Counted from the stretch's first letter, positions 9,094 to 18,650 are shown. The stretch is DNA of 64,000 nt from Candidatus Accumulibacter iunctus (GCA_002345025.1 DDUX01000140.1:39739-103738), one strand, 5' to 3'. Translations and numbers: made by a program. The notes: a model not told the origin generated them from the sequence alone.

Positions 9094-9456
9094 ATGAGCC
9101 AGACCCCCGTGCGCATCTATCACAACCGGCGCTGCTCGAAGAGCCGTGCCGTCTGCCAGATGGTTGCGCAAAGCGCGGTTCCGGTCGAGATCATCGACTA
9201 CCTGGCGACGCCGCCGAGTCGCGCCGAACTGCGCGAGCTGCTGCGCCAGCTCGGCATGCCGGCAGCCGAACTGGTCCGCCGCGGTGAAGCCGTCTTCCGG
9301 GAGTTCTACGCCGCCCGGACGCTGAGCGAGGATGAGTGGCTGGACGCGCTGGTCGACCACCCGATCCTGATCGAACGGCCGATCGTCGTCCGTGGTGATC
9401 GGGCCGTCATTGGCCGCCCGCCGGAAAAGGTGCTCGCACTGCTGCAGGCCGACTGA
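9094..9456 (+). CDS. ArsC-like protein, glutaredoxin-type arsenate reductase family (YfgD-like)
   Basis: A 120-residue protein of the ArsC family with a thioredoxin-like fold. The N-terminus has the family pattern YHNRRCSKSR, with the candidate catalytic cysteine at residue 14, and the C-terminal half has the hallmark LIERPIVV and IGRPPEKVL. It is closer to the YfgD branch (RCSKSR) than to true ArsC (CGTSRN), so arsenate reduction is not assured. A good ribosome site (GAGGAG) lies about 10 bases before the ATG at 9094. Confidence 0.88.
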   Translation: MSQTPVRIYHNRRCSKSRAVCQMVAQSAVPVEIIDYLATPPSRAELRELLRQLGMPAAELVRRGEAVFREFYAARTLSEDEWLDALVDHPILIERPIVVRGDRAVIGRPPEKVLALLQAD

Positions 9457-9522
9457 GCGAGACGTGCCGCGCGCCGCGTTCGGCCGCCGCAACGCCACCG
9501 GCGAACTCTTCGCGCTGCCGGA

Positions 9523-11370
9523 TCAGCGACGGGGCCCGGCCTGCGCCGCCCAGGAATCGCGCAGCGTCACGGTGCGGTTGAAGACCAGCGCACCCGGCTT
9601 CGAATCGACGAGATCGGCGACGAAATAACCATGCCTTTCGAACTGGAAGCACTGCTCGGGAAGTGTGTCGCGCAGCGAGGGCTCCAGCCACGCCTCGATG
9701 ACGCGCACGCTGTCAGGGTTGATGTCGTCGCGAAAGTCGCGCTCGCCCCCCTCCGGATCACCCTCGCGCCGCGCACCGGGCGCGGCAACCGCGAACAGCC
9801 GGTCGTAGAGGCGCACCTCGGCGCGGCAGGCGGCAGCAATCGAAACCCAGTGCAGATTTCCCTTCACCTTGTAGTTGTCGGAACCAGCGGTACCGCTCCT
9901 GGAGTCCGGCAGGTATTCGCAATGCACGGCGCTGACGGCGCCGCTCGCGTCGTGCTCGCAACCCGTGCAGCGCACGACATAGGCATTGCGCAGGCGGACC
10001 AGATTACCCGGATGGAGGCGATGGTACCCCTTGCTCGGCTGCAGCATGAAATCGTCGCGCTCGATCCACAGCTCGCGGCCGAAAGGCAGCACGCGCTTGC
10101 CCCGCTCGGGCTGCTGTGGATGATTCGCCGCCAGGCAATCCTCGCCCTCGCCCTCCGGATAGTTGTCGATGATCAGGCGCAGCGGGTCGAGTACCGCCAT
10201 GCGCCGCGCGGCCGATTCGTTGAGGACTTCACGCATCGTGTCCTCGAGTTGCGAGTACTCGATCAGCGAATCCGAGCGCGAGGCACCGACGCGCTCGGCG
10301 AACAGCCGGAATCCCTGCGCCGGGTAACCACGTCGGCGCGCCCCGACCAGCGTCGGCAGGCGCGGATCGTCCCAGCCCGCCACATGCCCCTCCTCGACGA
10401 GCTGGATCAGCTTGCGTTTGGAAAGGACGATATAGCTCAGGTTGAGGCGCGAAAACTCGATCTGCTGCGGCAACGGACGCTGCAGCAGGCCGCCTTCGGC
10501 GAGACGCTCGAGCAGCCAGTCGTAGAACGGCCGCTGGTCGGCGAACTCGAGCGTGCAGATCGAATGGGTGATGTTCTCGAGCGCATCCTCGATCGGATGC
10601 GCGTAGGTGTACATCGGATAGACGCACCAGCGGTCGCCGGTGTTGTGATGACTGGCGTGGCGGATGCGGTAGATCGCCGGATCGCGCAGGTTGATGTTGG
10701 CCGACGCCATGTCGATGCGCGCCCGCAGGACGTGCGCTCCGTCAGGAAACTCGCCGCGCTGCATGCGCCGGAAGAGATCCATGTTCTCCGCGACACCACG
10801 CTGGCGATAGGGCGAGTCGGTGCCTGGTTCGGTCAGCGTTCCGCGGCTGGCACGCATCTCGTCGGCGCTCTGGCTATCGACGTAGGCATGCCCACTGCTG
10901 ATCAGGTATTCGGCGCAGGCGATCATCCAGTCGAAGTAGTTCGACGCATAGTAGAGGTTGCATTCTGCCTGCTGGCCGTCGTCGTCACCGCCAACTTCCC
11001 AGGAGAAGCCGAGCCAGCGTACCGAAGCGATGATCGAATCGACGTACTCCTGCTCCTCCTTCTCCGGATTGGTGTCGTCGAAACGCAGGTGGCAACGACC
11101 GCCATAGTCCTGCGCCAGCCCGAAATTGAGGCAGATCGACTTGGCATGACCGAAGTGCAGGTAGCCGTTGGGCTCCGGCGGAAAGCGCGTGCGGATGCGC
11201 GCCGGATCAGGTGGCCCGGCAAGCTGCTCGGCGGCCAGCCCAGGGCGACCCGACCAGCGACGCTGTGCATGCCTGCCGGCAGCGAGGTCGGCTTCGATGA
11301 TGTTGCGGATGAAGTTGGTACTGACGAGTGCGGCTGAACTCGCCGTCCTGCTGTTGGACTCCTGGCTCAC
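9523..11370 (-). CDS. glnS: Glutaminyl-tRNA synthetase
   Basis: Class I synthetase charging tRNA-Gln. The HIGH motif appears as PNGYLHFGHAK and the KMSKS region as VLSKRKL. From the GTG at 11370 it has 615 residues, about 60 more than E. coli GlnRS. Part of the excess is an insert of some 20 residues between the NFIRNIIEADLAAGRHA segment and the RIRTRFPPEPNG segment, just before the catalytic motif. A C-terminal anticodon-binding beta-barrel region follows (NPDSVRVIEAWLEP near the end). The long open frame on the + strand across this gene is a shadow. Confidence 0.95.
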   Translation of the reverse strand: MSQESNSRTASSAALVSTNFIRNIIEADLAAGRHAQRRWSGRPGLAAEQLAGPPDPARIRTRFPPEPNGYLHFGHAKSICLNFGLAQDYGGRCHLRFDDTNPEKEEQEYVDSIIASVRWLGFSWEVGGDDDGQQAECNLYYASNYFDWMIACAEYLISSGHAYVDSQSADEMRASRGTLTEPGTDSPYRQRGVAENMDLFRRMQRGEFPDGAHVLRARIDMASANINLRDPAIYRIRHASHHNTGDRWCVYPMYTYAHPIEDALENITHSICTLEFADQRPFYDWLLERLAEGGLLQRPLPQQIEFSRLNLSYIVLSKRKLIQLVEEGHVAGWDDPRLPTLVGARRRGYPAQGFRLFAERVGASRSDSLIEYSQLEDTMREVLNESAARRMAVLDPLRLIIDNYPEGEGEDCLAANHPQQPERGKRVLPFGRELWIERDDFMLQPSKGYHRLHPGNLVRLRNAYVVRCTGCEHDASGAVSAVHCEYLPDSRSGTAGSDNYKVKGNLHWVSIAAACRAEVRLYDRLFAVAAPGARREGDPEGGERDFRDDINPDSVRVIEAWLEPSLRDTLPEQCFQFERHGYFVADLVDSKPGALVFNRTVTLRDSWAAQAGPRR

Positions 11371-11452
11371 GTGGCAACCCCCGGTTCGACAAGACCGGCA
11401 TTTTACCCGCCTGCGAGCCCAAGATCTCGACAACCTGTCGCCCGCATGCCGC

Positions 11453-11950
11453 TCACTCCTGCTGCCGGTCGACAACCGCCAGGTGTCCTGCCGGCGTCAG
11501 GCCGGGAGACGCTCCCGCCTGCGCCGCGAGGAAATGCGCCCGCCGCTCGAACGCGCTCACCATGCTGCCCGCCATCGGCAGGATCAGCATCTGCAGCACC
11601 GGCATCAGAAACAGAGAACGCAGCTCGCAGTCGAAGGCAAAGTCCACCTGGCAGCGATCGTCGGCCAGCGGCGCGAAGTCCCAGCGGATGTCGAAGCGGC
11701 AGAATGAGCGATCCACCGAAACGATGCTGATCGCGTTCGGTCGCGACAACTCGGTCCGCGTCCGGAAACGGTGCCGCAACAGGCCGACGGCCAGGCTCTG
11801 CTCGGTTTCGTAGGCGTCCGCATGCCGGCGCAGCACGCGCGCTTCACGCATCAGCGGCACGAAGTCCGGATAACGTTCGACATCGGCGACAACGTCGAAC
11901 AGCCACTCCGCTGGCAGCCCGATGGCACGACTTTCGCGGTGGGTCGCCAC
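11453..11950 (-). CDS. Coq10/RatA-like START-domain protein (SRPBCC fold)
   Basis: A 165-residue protein of the polyketide-cyclase/START superfamily with the Coq10 pattern FDVVADVERYPDFVPLMREARVL at the N-terminus. Coq10 relatives bind ubiquinone and are needed for efficient respiration; the bacterial RatA branch has also been described as a toxin that blocks ribosome association. Which applies cannot be told here. No SmpB or RatB partner gene is adjacent. It sits 14 bases downstream of the sulfatase gene's stop on the same strand. Confidence 0.82.
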   Translation of the reverse strand: MATHRESRAIGLPAEWLFDVVADVERYPDFVPLMREARVLRRHADAYETEQSLAVGLLRHRFRTRTELSRPNAISIVSVDRSFCRFDIRWDFAPLADDRCQVDFAFDCELRSLFLMPVLQMLILPMAGSMVSAFERRAHFLAAQAGASPGLTPAGHLAVVDRQQE

Positions 11951-11964
11951 GCGCCGCCTGCCTT

Positions 11965-13851
11965 TCAGCCTCGCGGCCGGCTGAAGCGGGTCAGGTTGTT
12001 CATCATCTCGACCGTCTCCTGCCGGATCTCGGCCTTGGCCTGCTCGCGATCGACCACCGGCCGATCGTCGGCATCGAGGACCTCCATACGGACCGCCCCC
12101 CTGACGTTGGTCGGAAAGGCCACCTTGTACTTCTCGCCGATGTAGGCAACGCGATGCCAGTCGGCGGCAACGGCGTAGTCACGCCGGAAGTCGGGTGCCA
12201 GCAGGTTCTGCCCCTGCGAGTAGTCCTGCGCTGGATTGCGCACACCGAGCAGCGGCATCACCGTCGCCGGGATGTCGAGATGGCTCGTGATGCCACTGAT
12301 CACCTGCGGTTTCGCTCCCGGAACCCGCACCACCGCCACCGTGCTCGTCTGGTAGCGGTTGAACTCGGCGGCGTGCCCCCAGCGCTCGCTGCGCTCCATG
12401 AACTCCTCGCCGTGGTCGCCGAGAACGATGACGATCGTGTTGTCGAGCAGTCCTTTCTGGGCGAGGTAGGCGGTAACCCGGCCGATCTGGCGGTCGACAT
12501 GATGTGCGGCATTGAGGTATCGGTTCTTGATCAGGCTCATCTGCCCCTTGAAGTCGGCCGACAGATAGTTGAAGTCGTCGAGGTAGGGCTCGGCGATGAC
12601 GCAGTCGGGCGGGAAGTTGTAGTTGGCGTGCGTTCCCTCGAAGAACATGTAGGCCATGAACGGCCTATCCGGATCGCGGCGATCAAGGAAGCCGAGCAGG
12701 CGGTCGATGTTCATCCGGTCCCGGTCCCAGGGCGGTGCGCCGTCGGGGATCGGCTGCATGTCGGCCGGGTCCATCTTCAGGAAGACCGTGCGGTCGAACT
12801 GCGGATAGGTGAATACGGTGCTGGTATGCAGGCTGAACTGGTAGTTCTGCTGCTGCAGCACGTCCATCAGCAAGGGCGAGCGCGCCGCCTTGATCATTGG
12901 GAACCAGTAGTTGCCGTAGAGGCCGTAGAACATCGAGAAGATGCCCATCTGGGTGCCGTTGCCACCACTGTAGTGCTGCTCGAGACGCAGAGCCTGGGTC
13001 GAGAACCGCCACAGATTGGGCATGATCGCCGGGTCGAGCAGGTCGAAGCGCAACGACTCGGCAACCATCCAGACGATGTTCGGCGGCCGCGCCGGCGCTT
13101 CGACGTGCAATGGGACGAGCGGGTAACTCAGGCCGCCATGCCTGAGCTGCACTCCCTCGGCGGCTTCGTCGCCCACCTCGACGCCGAGCCGGGCGGCGAG
13201 CTTGCGGAAAGTCGTCGGCACATAGAAAGGATAGCGCTCACTGGCAAAGAGGATCGGCTGATAGTTGACGGCAGCGCTGTAGCCATAGGCCAGCCGCTCG
13301 CCAAGGGCAAAACCGAGGATCGCCAAGAGCACCCAGCGCAGACGCAGGCGTCGGTGCGGCGGCGCCTGCTCGGTCTGCCGCGTCGTCCACCACCAGGTTG
13401 CCGCCTGCAGCGTCAGCAAGGCGAGGACGATCAGCGCCGCAGTCAGCTCGGTGCTGCGACTGGCTCCGAGCGAATCGATGCCGCCGGGCGAGAAGACGAG
13501 GTCGATGACGAATCCGTTGATGTGGAATCCGTACATCTCATGGATCACGCGGTCGGCAAAAAGCAGCACCTGGACGATGCCCGTCAGGCCGACCACGACG
13601 CCGGCGAGCGCCAGCCGTGCGCCGCCGGTGGCGGGGCGCCGGCGCAACCAGTGATGCAGGAGATAGCCCGGGACGACTGCCGGCAACAGGTAGAGAAAGG
13701 CATAGCTGATCGTCGTCGCCAGCGTCCACGCGACCAGTCCCGGCGTGCTGTAGGCGCTGCCCGTGGTGAAGGCGGTGACGTGCAGCACGACCCACAGCCA
13801 GCTGAGCAGGAAGAAACGGTCGATCTGGTGGCGCGACGGAAGGACGGTCAT
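11965..13851 (-). CDS. Inner-membrane sulfatase-family protein, DUF3413 / YejM-like
   Basis: A 628-residue membrane protein. The first 170 residues or so contain several hydrophobic helices (starting RFFLLSWLWVVLHVTAF), and the C-terminal half is a periplasmic alkaline-phosphatase/sulfatase-fold domain (PNIVWMVAESLRFDLLDP, YMFFEGTHANYNFPP, VIVLGDHGEEFME). This is the layout of YejM/PbgA, which controls LPS synthesis in enterobacteria, although the catalytic nucleophile position reads as Ser in ESLRFD. The start at 13851 places the first helix correctly; upstream open frame is non-coding. It is divergent from the TDT transporter gene. Confidence 0.88.
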   Translation of the reverse strand: MTVLPSRHQIDRFFLLSWLWVVLHVTAFTTGSAYSTPGLVAWTLATTISYAFLYLLPAVVPGYLLHHWLRRRPATGGARLALAGVVVGLTGIVQVLLFADRVIHEMYGFHINGFVIDLVFSPGGIDSLGASRSTELTAALIVLALLTLQAATWWWTTRQTEQAPPHRRLRLRWVLLAILGFALGERLAYGYSAAVNYQPILFASERYPFYVPTTFRKLAARLGVEVGDEAAEGVQLRHGGLSYPLVPLHVEAPARPPNIVWMVAESLRFDLLDPAIMPNLWRFSTQALRLEQHYSGGNGTQMGIFSMFYGLYGNYWFPMIKAARSPLLMDVLQQQNYQFSLHTSTVFTYPQFDRTVFLKMDPADMQPIPDGAPPWDRDRMNIDRLLGFLDRRDPDRPFMAYMFFEGTHANYNFPPDCVIAEPYLDDFNYLSADFKGQMSLIKNRYLNAAHHVDRQIGRVTAYLAQKGLLDNTIVIVLGDHGEEFMERSERWGHAAEFNRYQTSTVAVVRVPGAKPQVISGITSHLDIPATVMPLLGVRNPAQDYSQGQNLLAPDFRRDYAVAADWHRVAYIGEKYKVAFPTNVRGAVRMEVLDADDRPVVDREQAKAEIRQETVEMMNNLTRFSRPRG

Positions 13852-14045
13852 AGCGGCTTTCGGATTGATATCCAGCAGTCTAACGCAGGAATGATGCCCG
13901 CGAAACCTGAGGCGATGCTGAAGCGCTGCAGCCGGAAGCGTGCCCCCGCAAGGCCGCAGGACCGACGCCCGGCCGCGGCTGCAGCCGCGGGGAAACGCTT
14001 CCTGAGCGATAATCAGCCTTCTCTGATGGACAGGAACCCCGAGCC

Positions 14046-15101
14046 ATGGCCGCCGCCCACTCGCCACCGATCAACCTTGCCGAAGCCGTGCGCAACTTCG
14101 CTCCCGGCTGGTTCGCTGCCGTCATGGGCAGCGGCGTACTGAGCCTCGACACGCTGGCTCTCGCCTCGCGCTGGCCGGTCCTCGAGGCGCCGGCCTGGGC
14201 GCTGCACTACTTCAATCTGCTCCTCTTCGCAGCGCTGCTGCCTCCCTGGCTCGCGCGCTGCCTCCTGCACCCGCAGCTCGCACTGGCGACGCTGCGGCAT
14301 CCGGTGCAGGCCAGTTTCTATCCAACCCTGCCCATCGCCATGCTGGTCATCGCCGCGCAGTTCCTCGCCTTCGGCTCGCATGTCGGCCTGGCGCTCGGAT
14401 TCTGGTGGGCGGGGGCGGTACTGACCTTTGCTTTCGGCCTGGCGGTGCTGTACACGACATTCGCCGGCGAGCAGCTCGGTCTCGAACACGTGACGCCGGC
14501 CAACTTCATTCCGGCGGTCGGCTTGGTCGTCATCCCCATCGCCGGCGCGCCGCTGGTCGGTCAGCTCACGGGCGCGACACGCGACCTCGCCCTGCTGCTC
14601 AACATCGTCGCCCTCGGCGCCGGGACGTTGATGTACTTGGCGCTACTGGCGCTGACCTTGCAGCGCAAGTACCTGGCCAAGCCGGCCTTCGGCATGCTGA
14701 CGCCGACGGTCTGGATCCACCTGGCGCCGATCGGGGTCATGCCCGTCAGCCTGCTCAATCTCGCCGAGCACCTGCCGTTCGCCCTGCCGCAGGGCGTGCT
14801 CCTCCTGGTCGGCCTGCTCTTCTGGGGTTCCGGCGTCTGGTGGCTGCTGATGGCAACGCTGTTGACCGCCGCCGCACAGCGTCGCGGCCTGCTGCCATTC
14901 GCGCTGTCCTGGTGGGGGTTCACCTTTCCACTCGGCGCCTTCGCCGCCGCCAGCCTGCGGCTCGGCGGCGCAACGGGACTGGCTGGTGTCGACTGGATTG
15001 GCATCGCCTGCTGGTGTCTCCTGCTCGCCGTCTGGCTGGCGACGCTGACAGGAACCATCCGTGGCGTTGCCAGCGGCGGCCTCTTCCGCCCACATCCCTG
15101 A
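14046..15101 (+). CDS. TDT/SLAC1-family anion or C4-dicarboxylate transporter
   Basis: A 351-residue protein with about ten hydrophobic helices. The N-terminus NFAPGWFAAVMGSGVLS is the signature start of the tellurite-resistance/dicarboxylate transporter family, and PANFIPAVGLVVIPIAG and ALSWWGFTFPLGAFA are typical inner motifs. Family members include plant SLAC1 anion channels, yeast Mae1 and bacterial TehA. The actual substrate is not readable. A promoter region of about 190 bases is shared with the divergent YejM-like gene. Confidence 0.88.
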   Translation: MAAAHSPPINLAEAVRNFAPGWFAAVMGSGVLSLDTLALASRWPVLEAPAWALHYFNLLLFAALLPPWLARCLLHPQLALATLRHPVQASFYPTLPIAMLVIAAQFLAFGSHVGLALGFWWAGAVLTFAFGLAVLYTTFAGEQLGLEHVTPANFIPAVGLVVIPIAGAPLVGQLTGATRDLALLLNIVALGAGTLMYLALLALTLQRKYLAKPAFGMLTPTVWIHLAPIGVMPVSLLNLAEHLPFALPQGVLLLVGLLFWGSGVWWLLMATLLTAAAQRRGLLPFALSWWGFTFPLGAFAAASLRLGGATGLAGVDWIGIACWCLLLAVWLATLTGTIRGVASGGLFRPHP

Positions 15102-15140
15102 GCCCGGACGGACGGCCATGTCGGTTAGAATTCCGCCACC

Positions 15141-16145
15141 ATGAGCGGATTACACCTGCAGCAACACGACGCACAATCGGGCGAGAACTGCGAGCACGCG
15201 CACGACCACGACGGACACGGACACGGACACGGCGAGCATACGCACCGACACGCACCGGACGCCGGCCCGCGCCTGCTCTGGGCACTGCTGCTGACGCTCG
15301 GGTTTGCTGGCGTCGAGGCGGCCGCCGGCTTCTGGTCGGGTTCGCTGGCTCTGCTCGGCGACGCCGGCCATATGGTCACCGACAGTGCCTCGCTCGGCCT
15401 CGCCGCCTTCGCCGCCTGGCTCGCGCAGCGGCCGCCGACGCAGCGCCACACCTACGGTTACGGTCGCGTAGAGACGCTGGCGGCGCTCCTCAACGTCCTC
15501 TTCATGGTCCTCGTCGTCGTCGGCATCTCGGTGGCGGCGGTCGAGCGCATCCTGACGCCGGTCGCCGTCCAGGGCGAAACCGTGGCGCTGGTGGCTACCC
15601 TCGGGCTGCTCCTCAACATCGCCGTCGCCTGGCTGCTGATGCATGGCGAGCAGACGATGAACACCCGCGGCGCGCTGCTGCACGTGCTTGGCGACCTGCT
15701 CGGCTCGGTCGCCGCGCTGGTCTCCGGTGCGGTCGTCATGTGGACCGGCTGGACCACCGCCGACCCGCTGCTCTCGCTGCTGATCTGTGCCCTGATGCTG
15801 GCCTCCAGCCTGCGCTTGCTGCGCGAGGTACTGCGGGCGCTGATGGAAGGCGTACCGGCCGGTCTGTCCACCGAACGGGTGGCGCACGTGCTGGCGGGGA
15901 TTCCCGGCGTCGCTTCGGTCCACGATCTGCACATCTGGACCATCTCTTCCAGTCGCGTCGCGCTGTCGGCGCACCTCGTCGTCGACTCGCTGGAGCAATG
16001 GCCGACGGTTCTGACCGCCAGCCGGGAAGCTCTGGCCGCCAGCGGCATCACGCACGTGACGCTGCAACCGGAGCCGCTTGTGGCGCCGGTGCGCTGGCTG
16101 CCACGCGCCGCTGGTTGGCAACCAGGCGCAGCGCGGCCGTCATGA
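15141..16145 (+). CDS. Cation diffusion facilitator (zinc-type) transporter
   Basis: A 334-residue CDF antiporter exporting Zn2+ or related divalent metals across the inner membrane. A histidine-rich N-terminal tail (HAHDHDGHGHGHGEHTHRH, about residues 19-37) precedes six helices. The two metal-site HxxxD motifs are visible: H77-x3-D81 in helix 2 and HVLGD in helix 5. A cytoplasmic C-terminal domain follows (VHDLHIWTISS). It resembles CzcD/ZitB. It overlaps the next gene by four bases (ATGA). Confidence 0.93.
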   Translation: MSGLHLQQHDAQSGENCEHAHDHDGHGHGHGEHTHRHAPDAGPRLLWALLLTLGFAGVEAAAGFWSGSLALLGDAGHMVTDSASLGLAAFAAWLAQRPPTQRHTYGYGRVETLAALLNVLFMVLVVVGISVAAVERILTPVAVQGETVALVATLGLLLNIAVAWLLMHGEQTMNTRGALLHVLGDLLGSVAALVSGAVVMWTGWTTADPLLSLLICALMLASSLRLLREVLRALMEGVPAGLSTERVAHVLAGIPGVASVHDLHIWTISSSRVALSAHLVVDSLEQWPTVLTASREALAASGITHVTLQPEPLVAPVRWLPRAAGWQPGAARPS

Positions 16146-16600
16146 GCGCTCTGCTGCCGGAGCCGGCGCTGGCCGGCGATCTGCCCGATCTGCTGGCCCT
16201 GCTCGCCGCCTGCTCCCTGCCGACAGCCGACCTCGATGAGCGACACCTGGCGGATTTCCTGCTCTGCCGCGACGGTGGGCGAATCGTCGCCAGCGGCGGC
16301 TTGGAGTTTCAAGCGGCGGCAGCGCTGCTGCGGTCGCTGGCTGTGGCAGCCAGTCACCGCCAGCGCGGACTCGCCAGCCGGCTGGTCGACGAGCTCGTGC
16401 AGCACGCGCGGAACCGTGGCCAGCGCGAGATCTTTCTCCTGACGACGAGCGCCGCCGGTTTTTTTGCCGCCCGCGGCTTTCAACCCTTCGATCGCCGCCA
16501 AGTGCCGCCCCAACTCGCGCAGTGCAGCGAGTTCCGCGAGCTGTGTCCCGCCTCGGCAGTCTGCATGCGGCGGACACTGGCCGCCGACAGCCCGGCATGA
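16142..16600 (+). CDS. GNAT-family N-acetyltransferase (ArsN2-like)
   Basis: A 152-residue acetyltransferase-fold protein. The acetyl-CoA binding segment is LAVAASHRQRGLASRLVDEL, and the C-terminus has FFAARGFQPFDRRQVPPQL and an SAVCMRR end typical of the ArsN2-type branch. Such proteins are often found in arsenic loci, but no other ars gene adjoins here except the ArsC-like gene 6.7 kb away. The start overlaps the CDF stop (ATGA) and its own stop overlaps the dtd start in the same way, so the three genes are translationally coupled. Confidence 0.8.
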   Translation: MSALLPEPALAGDLPDLLALLAACSLPTADLDERHLADFLLCRDGGRIVASGGLEFQAAAALLRSLAVAASHRQRGLASRLVDELVQHARNRGQREIFLLTTSAAGFFAARGFQPFDRRQVPPQLAQCSEFRELCPASAVCMRRTLAADSPA

Positions 16601-17049
16601 GGGTGGTCGTGCAACGGGTCGGCGAGGCGCGTGTCGATGTCGCCGGCGAAACCGTCGGCGCCATCGCCGCCGGGCTGCTCGTCTTCGCCGGCTTCGAGGA
16701 GAGCGACGGTGACGGCGACCTCGACTGGATGGCCGGCAAACTGGTCCGACTGCGCATCTTCGCCGATGCGACCGGCGTCATGAACCGCAGCGTCGTCGAC
16801 ATCGGCGGGGAGGTCCTGGCCGTCAGCCAGTTCACGCTCTTCGCCTCGACCCGCAAGGGGAACCGGCCATCGTGGCAGCGCGCCGCGCCGCCGGCGGTCG
16901 CGCAGCCGCTGTTCGAGCGCTTCATCGGGCGCCTCGAGGGCGTCCTCGGCCGCCCGGTGCCGACCGGCGTCTTCGCCGCGGACATGCAGGTCCATCTGGT
17001 CAACGACGGACCGGTGACGCTCGTGATCGACTCCCGCCAGCCGGAATAG
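16597..17049 (+). CDS. dtd: D-aminoacyl-tRNA deacylase
   Basis: Removes D-amino acids and glycine mischarged on tRNAs, in the cytoplasm. The 150-residue length is typical. The active-site segment SQFTLFASTRKGNRPSW and the cross-subunit motif NDGPVTL are both present. The start at 16597 overlaps the stop of the upstream GNAT gene by four bases, and an in-frame upstream extension would lie inside that gene. Last gene of the three-gene overlapping cluster. Confidence 0.95.
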   Translation: MRVVVQRVGEARVDVAGETVGAIAAGLLVFAGFEESDGDGDLDWMAGKLVRLRIFADATGVMNRSVVDIGGEVLAVSQFTLFASTRKGNRPSWQRAAPPAVAQPLFERFIGRLEGVLGRPVPTGVFAADMQVHLVNDGPVTLVIDSRQPE

Positions 17050-17219
17050 CACCGCGCCCGTACGGGGCATCCGGCCAGCCACCGGCGCCGCGGAACCTGC
17101 TCAGGGCAGAGGGTGCAACCCGAGGCCAGGCCGCGGCGGAGCGGCGTGATCATCCGGCCAGGGCGGCCGGTCACCAGCAGTAGCGCCGCGCTGGCGCAGC
17201 CGGCACGCGGCGCAACTGC

Positions 17220-17723
17220 TCAGGGTCCGCCGCCCTGCCAGCACGCGAACCACTCGCTCAGCGTGCGGACTTCGCCAAGACCGGCAAGCTGGTGGTCGAT
17301 GGCATCGTGGTTGCCCCAGACGACATCGGCCAGTGCACAACTGGCGACGCGTGCCTCGATGTCGTGGCAGTACAGCCCGAGTTCGCGCTGGACGTAGAAG
17401 CCGTAGGTACGGCAGGCGACCGGTCGCCAGGCGTAGACCGTGCAGGCACCTGCCGCCCGGTCGAGAAGCGGGCAGACGAGCGGACCCTGCGGCCGACCGT
17501 CGAGATCCGCGACGTCGACGGCGAACTGACGCAAACGTTCCACCGGCAACTTGGCCAGCCCTTCGCGCAGCAGATCCCATTCCGCGGCCGTCAGCCGCGG
17601 CTCGGCGGCGAGCCGCCGACAGCAAGCGTCGCAGCCCTGCGCGCACTGCCAGTCGGGCCGGCTACCGCGGATCGCCTGCACGCGCGAGTCGATCTCCAGA
17701 TGCAGTTGAGCTAGTGTGGTCAT
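17220..17723 (-). CDS. YkgJ-family cysteine-cluster protein
   Basis: A 167-residue protein with the YkgJ/UPF0153 cysteine pattern: C27, C31, C34 and C35 (CAQGCDACC), then CPLL, GACTVYAWRPVACRTYGFY and a later cysteine near YCHD. The family is thought to chelate zinc or iron; function is unproven. The start at 17723 gives MTTLAQLHLEIDSRV. A 37-residue open frame at 17720-17833 overlaps this start but has no recognisable character. A second, shorter YkgJ protein occurs at 41.9-42.2 kb. Confidence 0.85.
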   Translation of the reverse strand: MTTLAQLHLEIDSRVQAIRGSRPDWQCAQGCDACCRRLAAEPRLTAAEWDLLREGLAKLPVERLRQFAVDVADLDGRPQGPLVCPLLDRAAGACTVYAWRPVACRTYGFYVQRELGLYCHDIEARVASCALADVVWGNHDAIDHQLAGLGEVRTLSEWFACWQGGGP

Positions 17724-18096
17724 CGTTCGTCCGGCGCCGATTGTAACCGCCGGCAGCGCACCGGTGCAGGCCTGGCGCGGGCCTCGAACAGCGCGCGGCG
17801 ATCGTCGGCGGCAATCCTGAAAAGATAAGACATGGCGGCCTCGCTGACACGCCCGGCGTACGCTTTTGGCGCCTCGACCCACCCGCGCCCGACGTCACCA
17901 AGCCTTGGTCTTCAGCGGCAGCCCATCGGGCGACTCTCACTGCCACGAGTGAACCCGGGTAAACGAGGCGCTGCCGGGAGATCGAAGGAGGAGTTGCTGC
18001 ACGACGGCACTGCCGGCGCATCCGCCGGCTCGTGAAGCTGGCGAGCGGCTGGCGTCCCCACGGCAAGACGAACTGTTCCCCGCTTTCAGGGCAGAC
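17724..18096. other. Gap without a recognisable gene
   Basis: About 370 bases upstream of the YkgJ gene. Short open frames on both strands have no family resemblance. It leads into the recombinase-like remnant and may include decayed mobile-element DNA. Confidence 0.4.
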
Positions 18097-18489
18097 GTGC
18101 GCGTAGAGATCCAACACAACAGACGAATAGCATCACAGGGCCTTTGGCGGAAACCACCAAGCCCCGACCCTGGGATGTGGCCGCCACACCGATGCAAATA
18201 TCTGCGGGCCCGCGGCCATCGCTGGCTGGCGATGCTCGAATCCGGCAAAGCCAAATCGATCACCGAACTGGCTGCCGGCGAGAAGGTCGACAGCAGCCAT
18301 ATGTGCCGCATGCTCAACCTGACCACGCTGGCGCCCGACATTGTGGCGGCGATCCTGGATGAAACCTTGCCTCGGCACGTCACCGTGCGTGCGCTGGCAA
18401 TCAGTCCACCGGTGTTGTGGGAGGAGCAGCGGGAGCGGATTGGGGCGGTTGGCGAGGAACTACCGCCGGCCGGACCTGCAGCATCCTGA
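18097..18489 (+). pseudogene. Remnant of a recombinase-associated helix-turn-helix protein
   Basis: The open frame contains a stretch from about 18205 on reading RGHRWLAMLESGKAKSITEL, then HMCRMLNLTTLAPDIVAAIL and VLWEEQRERIG. This matches the helix-turn-helix domain seen in small proteins encoded beside large serine recombinases (typical pattern: RA-RW-LL..G...ELA..E......RIL.L..LAPDIVEAIL). The first 35 residues show no such character, and no recombinase is attached, so this is read as a decayed fragment. Family assignment is from memory of the motif only. Confidence 0.45.
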
Positions 18490-18650
18490 TCCATGCGAAG
18501 TGGTGGTCAAGAGCGTCTTGCTGGCAAATTCATCGCTCATTGCCAAATGGATCTGAATTAAATCCGAGTCATTCTGTACGGCAGCGCGCATAGAAGAAGA
18601 AGGACTGCGGGTATCATGGGGCCAACCCACCCCTGCGAGTGCGCCTCACG

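Noticed and set aside
9631..11337. Open frame on the + strand across glnS
   Set aside because: Antisense to GlnRS, which has HIGH and KMSKS motifs; no family resemblance.
12154..14142. Open frame on the + strand across the YejM-like gene
   Set aside because: Shadow of the sulfatase gene; no recognisable domain, and rich in Arg/His/Asp as expected of antisense frames.
17720..17833. A 37-residue minus-strand open frame whose stop overlaps the YkgJ start (ATGA)
   Set aside because: No family, Arg/Ala-rich, and no ribosome site of note; could be chance overlap.
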